A DNA stretch of 64,000 nt from Pogonophryne albipinna (Eukaryota > Chordata > Actinopteri > Perciformes > Artedidraconidae). Every line of letters begins with the position of its first letter. The first letter of the stretch is position 1. A model generated the notes under the pieces. That model worked only from the letters and a program-made list of their open reading frames with translations. It did not search any database and had not been told where the DNA came from. The stretch is taken from the NCBI GenBank assembly GCA_028583405.1, contig CM053243.1:19323550-19387549 (forward strand). The letters are read 5' to 3'. This document shows positions 56,235-64,000 of the stretch, piece by piece. The translations under genes were made by a program, and so were the position numbers.

Positions 56235-57025
56235 TGTTAATCTGTGTTGGTTTTTCTCGCGTCCAGGAGAGAAGCTTAAAAGGAGACTAAATGGAGTCTC
56301 TGAGATGGGGTCAAATTGGTACTTTAATTAAAAATAAAGGCGCGGTTATGTTACAAACAGAATATTTGTTCGACAGAAAAAGCAGTTCTGTCTCTGGGAT
56401 CTCGCAGGTGAAGAAAAGAGGCCGACTCCTCAGGTCCCGCTGTTTATATATCCTCTGCTGGCTCCTCCCAGCGGGCCGGCGCGCCACGTCTTAATGTCCG
56501 TTGTTTCGCATATCAGAGGATACAGACATTGTACATTCAATATATATCTAAACACGGCTTTTCTCTTCCTTAACTCTTTCATGACTTTTCATTTAACACA
56601 TTCTAAACGCTGTAATCAATACTCCAAAAAATACAGGAAATACTTCACAGCTGGGTTTCTGGTCGTTCCGGAAGTTGTCACATGCTACTCACATCTGTAA
56701 ACAATAACGTACTCAAATAAACTGTACCTTCATTTAATATTCAACAACAATAATAATAATATCTCGACGTCTATAGTTGTAGTGTTGAAATCAGTAGGTT
56801 TCGGTGTGCAACATCATATCATCTCGCTGCTAAATTCACCTCTATAGTAAATGATATATTAGCCTCATGCTAAATGCTAACCGGAGATGAAGGATTTTCA
56901 GAATAAAAGCTTAACAACTGGTTGTGCACAGGAACTTCTGGTTTTTCAGTATAGAATAGCTTTTAAACTGAGGGTATGTTTTATGGTTCATTATGCTATC
57001 AAAACATTGATTTTAATTTCTAACA
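56235..57025 (-). repeat. ERV-2 5' LTR
   Basis: This is nearly identical to 47091-47880 and is flanked by GTAG at 57026-57029. On the coding strand it begins TGTTAGAAATT and ends ACAGATTAACA. Confidence 0.92.
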
Positions 57026-57047
57026 GTAGCCTACTAGTAGCCTAGCT

Positions 57048-57329
57048 TCACCTACCGGGGTGGCATGGGGTGGCAACTGCCACCCTAAAAATAGGCAGCT
57101 GGGTGGTTTGAAAGAAAAGTTGTGGCTCATCGGACATTTCTGAGAGAAAGTTTCTAAACTCCGAGTGCAAGTGAATGCAGCACAAGATGCACGTCTTGTA
57201 ACCCCTCCCCCGGCCCTGGCGCGAGCGTGGAAATATGATTGGCTGCGATTACATTTGAACGGCGCAAAACGAGAAGCATTTGGACTCAAGTACTGAAGGA
57301 ATGAGGTATTTGCGGTCTACAATGACAGA
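57048..57329 (-). mobile_element. Fragment of the CAGGGGCGG hAT family
   Basis: From TACCGGGGTGGCATGGGGTGG to TACAATGACAGA it is the reverse complement of the right end of the 7240-8597 element, including the start of the hATC coding region on the plus strand here. Its terminal 14 bp are replaced and its inner side is cut exactly where a Gmr1-like LTR begins (57330). Confidence 0.85.
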
Positions 57330-57647
57330 TGTTACAACCCGGCTCGTGGGCTGTAACATAAAGCAGGGAGGCGAGACGAGAGGTAAGAATAATATACGTT
57401 TATTGTTAAAACACAACAAACTAAATAAACAGCAGCATCAGGTCCCCGAAACTGGCGCAGAGAAATTGCCCAGAGGAGTGAGAGAGACGTATCTGGCTGG
57501 GCTCCTCCTATAACCTTTTCCCCAGGTGTAGCTCATCAGGCAGGTCTCCTCCCCGACAGGTGCGGCTCATCACCCCCGGAACCTGTGAACACCCACAAAG
57601 CACACACAAATAGACGGCACCCCACGTAGTGTGGAGGGGTCGTCACA
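57330..57647 (-). repeat. 3' LTR of the second Gmr1-like element
   Basis: On the coding strand it starts TGTGACGACCCCTCC and ends GGGTTGTAACA, 318 bp. It is bordered by a polypurine tract (57648-57660) on the interior side and hAT sequence on the other. Confidence 0.82.
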
Positions 57648-57660
57648 CTCCCCCCCCCAT
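57648..57660 (-). promoter_or_regulatory. Polypurine tract
   Basis: ATGGGGGGGGGAG on the coding strand immediately precedes the LTR start. Confidence 0.75.
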
Positions 57661-57690
57661 AAGAATGGAGTTCTCCTAAGAACACCGTTA

Positions 57691-58052
57691 ACCATCTAAA
57701 TAGCTAGGATCTCGTCTCCGATATTTTTCCGTGGACAGAAGACCACTCTGGTCGGTCCCTTGACCCAGCACCTGGAAGAACCCGGAATGTCCTTCCATAA
57801 ACCGCAAACTCCCTTGGCAAACACCCTGACCCCCAGGTCGCTGCCGAATTGGCCTACCTGTCTGACATGATTTAACGTGCCGAGACACATCTCTCTTCAG
57901 ACCCGGCCAAAAGACATACCGCAACATGTAACCACATGTTTTACGCACACTCCGATGTCCCGACTGTCCATGCACTTTCCTGAGTACCTCCTCCCGAAAT
58001 CTGACAGGAACCACAATCTGATACACTGCCTCACCCATGAAGCCTTTCCCAC
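57691..58052 (-). pseudogene. Gmr1-like integrase zinc domain, truncated
   Basis: The frame reads YQIVVPVRFREEVLRK, then HGQSGH (first two His of HHCC), YVFWPGLKRDV and SCQTG, where the second Cys of the pair is missing. Beyond that the reading is unrelated and frames change, so the catalytic core is deleted. Its upstream side ends at the ERV-3 duplication CCAC and continues in frame into 62892. Confidence 0.8.
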
Positions 58053-58815
58053 TGATGGTTTATTGATAAGGCAAAAGTAACAGAAGTAAAGATATAGTAA
58101 AACAAGCTAAAATGTAATGCTGCAATCATTTTGAGAAGCCTCAGTGGAAATATACTGTGTGAATACTGTGTGCAACAACAACGATGAGTCAACCAGATTA
58201 AGAACAGATGCATTCTGTTCTGTCCAAACTGAAATGCAACAAGGTTGCAGAACTCATTTGTTCTCACACAAAGTCTTGTGAGAACCAAGCAGGCGCAACG
58301 TTTCCCAAGGACAGTCTTGTGAGCGAAGTCTGGGCAGCAAAGGCAGATTACACCAAGAGAGAGCACCAAAGGTGGGGGCTTCACAGCATTACACCAAGAG
58401 AGAGCACCAAAGGTGGGGGCTTCACAGCATTACACCAAGAGAGAGCACCAAAGGTGGGGGCTTCACAGCAAAAACTATAAAGAACAGGATGTTTCTATAA
58501 CTCGGGGCTCTCTTTAACTGGGATCTTACTCTGACGGACCTGTCACGGTGAGACCTCAAGAAGGAGTCCCCAAAGCGCTTTGTGGTATTGTATCAAATTG
58601 AATGTATTTGCTGAACTGTGATTAAAGTACCAAAGTAATATCAGAACCAAATCGGAGTACGAAGTCCAGTGGTGTTTGACTGTTTGACTATTTCTAGACT
58701 ATTGCCTCTGCTCTCCAGAAAAGAACGGTTCACCGGGAACATCGGGCCAGACCCTGCTCTGGCCATATCCAAACGATCTGCGCGGAGTACGGACTAGGTC
58801 CTGTGTACCCCAACA
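58053..58815 (+). repeat. ERV-3 5' LTR
   Basis: It starts TGATGGTTTATTG and ends CCCCAACA. A 41-bp unit is repeated three times (58348-58470), just upstream of a TATA-like ACTATAAAG (58474-58482). An ATTAAA-type polyadenylation motif lies near 58621. It carries a 9-bp segment near 58078-58087 absent from the 3' LTR. Confidence 0.95.
58348..58470 (+). repeat. 3 x 41-bp U3 repeat (5' LTR)
   Basis: Three exact or near-exact units of TTACACCAAGAGAGAGCACC...GGGGGCTTCACAGCA start at 58348, 58389 and 58430. Position just upstream of the TATA-like box suggests a duplicated enhancer. The same triplication is at 62424-62546. Confidence 0.95.
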
Positions 58816-58818
58816 GCT

Positions 58819-58836
58819 TGGTGACCCCGACGTGAT
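58819..58836 (+). promoter_or_regulatory. ERV-3 primer binding site (tRNA-Trp)
   Basis: TGGTGACCCCGACGTGAT is complementary over 18 nt to the 3' end of tRNA-Trp, three bases after the LTR. It is identical to the ERV-1 site. Confidence 0.95.
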
Positions 58837-59173
58837 GGTCAGAGCAGGAGGAACTGGACACCGGTGACCTTCTGAGAGTGGATGGAATAAAAAACTTCGG
58901 CTTATCAAAAATCCCCAAAACACAGCTAAACCCGGGTAGGACACAGAACCAAGGTAAGCACCTACCTGTTACAGCTAAATGGTGTGATTGACATATTACA
59001 AAATTTTAGAGTTGTGCTACGGGATAAAATAAGACGAATGTATAAACCAAACGAATAAAACAAACCAGAAAAACAGATAAAAAACTATTTTGAAGTTCAG
59101 CAACTGCATAACAAATTTGTGGGAGAAGAAGCGGGTGGAACCCGTAATTTATAAGGACTCGCCGTAGTCCAAG

Positions 59174-59511
59174 GGATGGTGTAAACCTGATCGCCGTATC
59201 AGTTACCCAGAGCAGTATAAACCTAGTGGAGTGACACTAGTTACTAAGATAAAGCGTCAGCCTAATAACAGTCATTAGCAGCCAGGATGGTGTAAACCTG
59301 ATCACCGTATCAGTTACCCAGAGCAGTATAAACCTAGTGGAGTGACACTAGTTACTAAGATAAAGCGTCAGCCTAATAACAGTCATTAGCAGCCAGAAGG
59401 TGTAAACCTGATCACCGTATCAGTTACCCAGAGCAGTGTAAACCTAGTGGAGTGACACTAGTTACTAAGATAAAGCGTCAGCCTAATAACAGTCATTAGC
59501 AGCCAGGAGGT
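59174..59511 (+). repeat. 3 x ~110-bp leader repeat
   Basis: Units starting near 59180, 59291 and 59401 (TGTAAACCTGATC(A/G)CCGTATC ... GTCATTAGCAGCCAG) are almost identical. They lie between the primer site and gag, where packaging signals usually reside. Function is inferred from position only. Confidence 0.95.
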
Positions 59512-59564
59512 ATCAGACTAGGAAAGACACTAGCGACCATAGGAGAAGTAGAAAGAAAGGAAAA

Positions 59565-60473
59565 ATGGAAGGTGAATTTGAGAGAGAAAGGAAGCAGGGC
59601 TTCTTGGTTCCAGCAGCCCGTGGGGTTATATGGAAAAAATGGATAGAGGAAGGACGAAAACATCTGAAGGAAGAGGATTGGAATAAATGGGAGAAAAAGG
59701 TGGCACGAGTGTACCACAATTTGTCAGATAATGGTATCTTGACGGCATACAGGCAGAATCACGTGGATACACAAGGGAAGTCAATAAGAGGAAAAAGTCC
59801 AGCGGAAATGTTTGAAAAAGGAAAGAAAAACATAGAGGAACAACTAAAAAGACATAATTCCACAAAGTGTGGGATGTTCGGGAGAAAAGGACACCAATAT
59901 ACGCGAGATAGATTAGAGGGACTAGTAAGGACTTGCCATGTCCTCATCTCAGCCGCAGGAACAGTAACAAATAGCGGAACACCAGGGCCCACCCTACAAG
60001 CACCTCTTACAGAAGCAGCACCCAGGCCAGCCCAAATCATAGTAACTCCCCCAACAGCAACAGGCGCACAGGTGATAAAAACACCCCCGGGTTCTGAACC
60101 AGCCGTCCAAAACAGATTATATCCCGAACTCCCCAGCGACGGCCCGTTTTCGCCGCCCCCATATAGTCCGAATAATCCTTTTATTCAGGCCACACTTTCC
60201 CCGATCAAAACACCCCCTCCAGGACCAAGCACAGGGGGAGTAGGAGAAAACTTCTATCAAATACAGGGAAAGGTTAAACTAACGCCAACATCCCCACCCC
60301 AGGAAGCTAGAGCCACCTCCACCCCAAACCAGACGCCGTCGTATGGCCAGGGCAAACCTAGGTGGACAGACACACCATACCCTAAACACTTCAGAAATCA
60401 TGACCTAGCCACCGTAGAAGCTTCTCTAGGCCTGACCCACAAATTAGGGGCAGGAACCACGGGACTATTATAA
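59565..60473 (+). CDS. ERV-3 gag-like protein, truncated
   Basis: A 302-codon frame starts MEGEFERERKQGFLV. The N-terminal third is basic and helical (matrix-like: WKKWIEEGRKHLKEEDW). The middle is rich in Pro and Thr and contains the late-domain-type motif PPPY near residue 200 (SPPPYSPNN). There is no zinc knuckle. The frame stops at 60471-60473 just as an integrase-tail frame begins, so capsid, nucleocapsid and most of pol were removed by one deletion. The ATG is the first good start after the leader repeats. Confidence 0.75.
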   Translation: MEGEFERERKQGFLVPAARGVIWKKWIEEGRKHLKEEDWNKWEKKVARVYHNLSDNGILTAYRQNHVDTQGKSIRGKSPAEMFEKGKKNIEEQLKRHNSTKCGMFGRKGHQYTRDRLEGLVRTCHVLISAAGTVTNSGTPGPTLQAPLTEAAPRPAQIIVTPPTATGAQVIKTPPGSEPAVQNRLYPELPSDGPFSPPPYSPNNPFIQATLSPIKTPPPGPSTGGVGENFYQIQGKVKLTPTSPPQEARATSTPNQTPSYGQGKPRWTDTPYPKHFRNHDLATVEASLGLTHKLGAGTTGLL

Positions 60474-60840
60474 ACAACTAAAATGCCTTGTTGCAGAGTT
60501 CGCTGACGAATCCACAGAAACACGAGCCAAGGGACATACCGAAGAAGCTGAGGGTGGCAGAGACGTGGAGTACATCCGACTGAAGACGGTCAAACCCAAG
60601 TGGTGTGCCCCACGCTTCACCGGACCCCACAAGGTAACCCAGAGAACAGACCACGCTGTGCGACTAGAAGGAAAAGGAGACACGTGGTACCACTGGTCCC
60701 GATGTGTGGCGGCACCAACTCCAACCAGGATCCTTGAAGACACGGCTATCGACCTAGAGGACCTCCACATCCGGTCAGCAGAAGGCACCCCGACCCAGGA
60801 CCCCACTGAGGACAACGGAGGGGGCCCATCCACAGCCTAG
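60474..60840 (+). pseudogene. ERV-3 integrase C-terminal tail
   Basis: The frame is open across the deletion point and contains LVAEFADEST, KTVKPKWCAPRFTGPHKV and HAVRLEGKGDTWYHWSRC, the SH3-like C-terminal domain of a gammaretrovirus-like integrase, then an acidic tail. An internal Met at 60565 starts a 91-codon frame. No catalytic core is present. It is the counterpart of the ERV-1 remnant at 22848-23440. Confidence 0.8.
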
Positions 60841-60965
60841 GAGATAACAGCCGGCAAGGAGGCACGACAAGGGACCGCACCCCCTGAGCAGGCGGTACAC
60901 CACACGCATTACATACACCCACCACAGTAAGAGATCCATTTAAACTGACACACAGGACTAAGACT

Positions 60966-62000
60966 TTGAAAAAGACAATGGCAAAAGGCAAAAGGGGGAG
61001 CCCTAGCTCTCAGCTCGCATACCTCGCTCTGGCCCTAATGGGGGTAATCATGATCGGAATCCTAGTGATACTACTTGGAGAACGACCCAGAGAGATCAAA
61101 GACAACACACCAAGAAATGTCACTTCACCACCAAACCCCACACCACAAAATCACTCCAGTAAGACCTGTACAAAACGTGATGTTTCACAAACACGTGCCA
61201 CGGTGTACACAGTAAATTTCACAAAATGCGACCAAAAAGCTTCACTTAAACGCGTTTCCCTTACACTGTGTATACCTGAAAAATCAAGCACAACTAGTCT
61301 AATCCCGTACTCAAGTCTAACAAATAACCATGGCCAAAATGGTAGAAGTTGGGGCAACGGGTATCAATGGTACATAACCATAGGTGACGAATGGAAAGAC
61401 CTGGTTGGAGAAACAGGGGCGGACTGGAGGTCGTGGTCAACAGGACCAGCAATAGCACTTAGGAAAACAATCACACTGTCCAAATCCTCCGCCGGCTTGT
61501 CCCTCAAATTAAATCTAACAGCAGCCCCAGATTCAGTAAGAGACCCCACAGTCACTTGCGCGCTTTTCTACTTATGGGCCCATTCTAACGAGAACGACCC
61601 CCAGTTTCCCCTTTTCGCTTGCATATCTAGCAAAATACCTAAACCACTTGCGGATGACACTACAGTACAAAAGGGGGTGGTAATTCATTCAACTAAAGAC
61701 TGGACAGTAGACAAAGAGTTCCAAGCGGCAACCGGGGTCTCAGGACATTCAGTGACCAGTAACAACTGGCTGCTAATGGCCCAGCAGGCAGCAATCGACA
61801 CAGGAGACGACTGCCTCGTGTGTATGGGGGCTAGACCCCTTCTCAAAATAGTCGCTGCCCCCATAGAACCCGACTGTGTGTGGGAAGTAATGATGAAAGA
61901 CAATCCGGCCGACAACTGCTCCAAATATGACGCTTTCTTCCCATTAGTTCCCTCCTCCCCGCCGTACATCCCATGGCAAAGCGACGACATGGACGCATGA
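60966..62000 (+). CDS. ERV-3 env-like surface protein, transmembrane subunit missing
   Basis: A 344-codon frame starts MKKTMAKGKRGSP. A hydrophobic signal/anchor (LAYLALALMGVIMIGILVIL) occupies about residues 17-37, followed by several N-glycosylation motifs (NVT, NHS, NFT, NLT) and a CLVC motif near residue 280. CXXC in the surface subunit is a known feature of gammaretrovirus-like env. The frame ends at DDMDA without a furin site, fusion peptide, immunosuppressive region or membrane anchor; the 3' LTR begins 138 bases later. The rest of env has been deleted. Confidence 0.72.
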   Translation: MKKTMAKGKRGSPSSQLAYLALALMGVIMIGILVILLGERPREIKDNTPRNVTSPPNPTPQNHSSKTCTKRDVSQTRATVYTVNFTKCDQKASLKRVSLTLCIPEKSSTTSLIPYSSLTNNHGQNGRSWGNGYQWYITIGDEWKDLVGETGADWRSWSTGPAIALRKTITLSKSSAGLSLKLNLTAAPDSVRDPTVTCALFYLWAHSNENDPQFPLFACISSKIPKPLADDTTVQKGVVIHSTKDWTVDKEFQAATGVSGHSVTSNNWLLMAQQAAIDTGDDCLVCMGARPLLKIVAAPIEPDCVWEVMMKDNPADNCSKYDAFFPLVPSSPPYIPWQSDDMDA

Positions 62001-62137
62001 GAACCATAAAACATCAGCTAAGAAACTGTATAGACTAAATGATTTAAAGCATACTGAAATTACTGCACTGAACTATTGCTTCGCTTGCATACATTGTTGT
62101 TATTGCCCCAATCTATGGAATGGGGCAAAAGGGGGAT
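62001..62137 (+). other. ERV-3 3' untranslated stretch and polypurine tract
   Basis: Short non-coding sequence ends in AAAAGGGGGAT (62127-62137), the polypurine tract before the LTR start TGATGG. Confidence 0.75.
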
Positions 62138-62891
62138 TGATGGTTTATTGATAAGGCAAAAGTAAAGATATAGTAAAACAAGCTAAAATGTAATGCTGCA
62201 ATCATTTTGAGAAGCCTCAGTGGAAATATACTGTGTGAATACTGTGTGCAACAACAACGATGAGTCAACCAGATTAAGAACAGATGCATTCTGTTCTGTC
62301 CAAACTGAAATGCAACAAGGTTGCAGAACTCATTTGTTCTCACACAAAGTCTTGTGAGAACCAAGCAGGCGCAACGTTTCCCAAGGACAGTCTTGTGAGC
62401 GAAGTCTGGGCAGCAAAGGCAGATTACACCAAGAGAGAGCACCAAAGGTGGGGGCTTCACAGCATTACACCAAGAGAGAGCACCAAAGGTGGGGGCTTCA
62501 CAGCATTACACCAAGAGAGAGCACCAAAGGTGGGGGCTTCACAGCAAAAACTATAAAGAACAGGATGTTTCTATAACTCGGGGCTCTCTTTAACTGGGAT
62601 CTTACTCTGACGGACCTGTCACGGTGAGACCTCAAGAAGGAGTCCCCAAAGCGCTTTGTGGTATTGTATCAAATTGAATGTATTTGCTGAACTGTGATTA
62701 AAGTACCAAAGTAATATCAGAACCAAATCGGAGTACGAAGTCCAGTGGTGTTTGACTGTTTGACTATTTCTAGACTATTGCCTCTGCTCTCCAGAAAAGA
62801 ACGGTTCACCGGGAACATCGGGCCAGACCCTGCTCTGGCCATATCCAAACGATCTGCGCGGAGTACGGACTAGGTCCTGTGTACCCAAACA
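62138..62891 (+). repeat. ERV-3 3' LTR
   Basis: This is nearly identical to 58053-58815. The visible differences are the 9-bp length change near its start and one base near the end (CCCAAACA for CCCCAACA). It includes the 3 x 41-bp repeat (62424-62546). Confidence 0.95.
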
Positions 62892-63996
62892 CCACGTGAC
62901 CACCACTTTCTGACCAGCAATCCCCCTTGCAGCTGATAACCCCTGGTGACACCATTACCATCCTCGGTGGAGAGAACCGCCTCAAAAAACGGACTGAGGG
63001 AGACATCCGCTTTCTGCTCCATCACCAACTCACTGCGGGATACAGACAACAACCAGTCAGGAATAACCACAGAATCTATCTCACTGGCCTCTTCCCCCTG
63101 CCCAGACTCCCCCTGTGCACGACTCACAGCCCGGGTCACCGAGCACGCCACAAACACTGCAGGAGAGCACTTGGCATTCTCCTCTGCCTTAACAATCACA
63201 GTAGGTGAAGGTGACTTCATGGTAGGTGGTGGACCCTCAGCCCACACACGGCTGCCAGCCAGGCCGTTACCCAGGATAACATCCACACCACCAATTGGCA
63301 TTACAGGACGGACCCCCATGGCGACCTCACCCTGCACCAGACCTGAGTAAAGCACAACAGAATGCAGAGGAACGGGCACAACATGCATTCCCATACCTCG
63401 CATCCGGACAAAATCCCCAGTTCCAGATTTGTCAGAAAACTGTAACACAGAGCTCAGAATATATGAGTCATACGATGCAGTGTCTCTCAAAATCTTTACC
63501 GGCACGCTGATATCACTTCCCACCAATGACACGTATCCGGTTGACACAAATGCAGAAAACGGTGGGTCCTTCCACCCGCATGGCTCATCAATCTGCTGAC
63601 AAGGAGAGATGACAGGTAACGGCACCACAGACACAGCACAAGCAGCAGAGTTGAACTGGCCTACACAGTTCCCCCTGCTAGCCTTAGCTTTTGGACAGTC
63701 AGCCTTCCAGTGTCCTCTCCCCCTGCAGAAATGACATATATCTGAATCACCCTGTGCCTGGCCTCGCATCACACGTTCTGGTCTAACCCAGTTTTCTCCT
63801 CCCATCTACCTCCTTCATCCTGGACCTTGAAGTCGCGACCGCCCCTGTGCGTTAACACATAGTCATCTGCCAGAGCAGCAGCCTCTGCAGCAGTTTTTAC
63901 CTTACGCTCGCTGATGTAAACAGCAATGTGGCTGGGCACAGAATTTTTAAATTGCTCCAACACCATTAAATCACCTAATGCGACATACGTATCCAC
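62892..63996 (-). pseudogene. Gmr1-like gag and protease of the second element
   Basis: On the minus strand the gag capsid end (LMVLEQFKNSVPSHIAVYI, LADDYVLTHRGG) is followed, after a frame change near 63790, by a CCHC knuckle CHFCRGRGHWKADC. An aspartic-protease region follows (YVSLVGSDISVPVKIL, RDTASYDSYIL, VDVILGNGLAG). The active-site triplet reads DTA where DTG is usual. The frame then passes into DWLLSVSRSELVMEQKAD and GYQLQGGLLVRKWW, the linker that precedes integrase in this family. It ends at the ERV-3 insertion. The gag N-terminus is outside the window. Confidence 0.85.
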
Positions 63997-64000
63997 ACTC

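Larger units (their letters stand above)
47091..57025 (-). mobile_element. ERV-2: endogenous retrovirus-like provirus
   Basis: Two LTRs of about 790 bp in the same orientation (47091-47880 and 56235-57025) enclose 8.35 kb. GTAG duplications flank it (47087-47090 and 57026-57029). On the coding (minus) strand the order is leader, gag end with zinc knuckle, integrase tail, env start, then a decayed region. RT and most of pol are missing. LTRs are nearly identical, so insertion is fairly recent, yet the interior genes are broken. Confidence 0.92.
58053..62891 (+). mobile_element. ERV-3: compact, recent, internally deleted provirus
   Basis: LTRs at 58053-58815 and 62138-62891 are nearly identical, and CCAC flanks the provirus (58049-58052 and 62892-62895). 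Inside are a perfect tRNA-Trp primer binding site, a repeated leader, a gag frame, an integrase tail and a truncated env, in 4.8 kb. Protease, RT, RNase H, most of integrase, nucleocapsid and the env transmembrane subunit are absent. It therefore could only have been moved by proteins from a helper copy. It interrupts the second Gmr1-like element and is the youngest large insertion that I can order. Confidence 0.93.
57330..64000 (-). mobile_element. Second Gmr1-like element, split by ERV-3, runs off the window
   Basis: On the minus strand: gag and protease (63996-62892), the integrase N-terminal region (58052-57691), a polypurine tract and a 3' LTR (57330-57647). Gag, protease and the region leading to integrase are adjacent with no RT between, so this is also an integrase-early element. 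Most of integrase, RT and RNase H are deleted. ERV-3 lies between protease and integrase with a CCAC duplication. The 5' LTR is beyond the window. Confidence 0.85.

Noticed and set aside
58208..58480. 90-codon frame in the ERV-3 LTR, identical at 62284-62556
   Set aside because: It is duplicated because it lies in both LTRs, and half of it is the 41-bp repeat. There is no sign of a real protein, though an LTR-encoded peptide cannot be excluded.

Overview
The window looks like repeat-dense, non-genic DNA of a teleost fish. The evidence is the mixture of element families: Ty3/gypsy elements with the integrase-before-reverse-transcriptase order known from the Gmr1 group, a DIRS-type element, APE-type non-LTR retrotransposons of fish type, several hAT transposons with matched 8-bp target duplications, and three retrovirus-like proviruses. 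I recognise no host gene, tRNA, rRNA or CRISPR array, and the species cannot be named from the sequence alone. Almost every coding stretch belongs to a mobile element and most are broken.

Layout. 1-2.6 kb: 3' half of a canonical Ty3/gypsy element (RNase H then integrase) with a probable LTR, then the 3' tail of a non-LTR element. 3.1-4.0 kb: a broken gag-like gene on the minus strand. 4.0-17.6 kb: a large inverted repeat with arms of about 1.3 kb. Its left arm is intact and its right arm is split by three later DNA-transposon insertions (7240-8597, 8741-9903, 10544-17151). The last of these carries nested LINEs and further DNA elements. 17.7-21.2 kb: a decayed hAT copy with recognisable transposase pieces. 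21.5-32.3 kb: a nearly full-length LINE split by provirus ERV-1 (21737-29154). 33-39 kb: a near-perfect hairpin, a minus-strand DIRS-type gag/RT remnant and a ~104-bp tandem array. 41.3-46.2 kb: a Gmr1-like element on the minus strand with a 785-codon open integrase-RT-RNase H frame. 47.1-57.0 kb: provirus ERV-2 (minus strand). 57.3-64.0 kb: a second Gmr1-like element (minus strand), interrupted by the young compact provirus ERV-3 (58053-62891, plus strand).

How the pieces relate. Nesting gives a relative order of events. Several insertions are resolved to the base by comparing empty and filled sites: 8-bp duplications CCGAAATA and CTCTAAGG for hATs, TTAA and TA for two MITEs, and 4-bp duplications GCAG, GTAG and CCAC for the three proviruses. 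ERV-1 and ERV-3 have an identical 18-nt primer binding site complementary to the 3' end of tRNA-Trp, and ERV-2 has a diverged version. ERV-1 and ERV-2 also share sequence in their 3' regions. All three proviruses have lost most of pol. ERV-3 has near-identical LTRs, so it is recent, yet it is a deletion derivative: gag runs almost directly into the integrase tail, followed by an env lacking its transmembrane subunit.

The most notable observations are the integrase-first Gmr1-like elements, the tRNA-Trp-primed provirus group, and the long inverted repeat with its array of TTCGCGCGAA-type palindromes at the outer ends. None amounts to a new cellular system.
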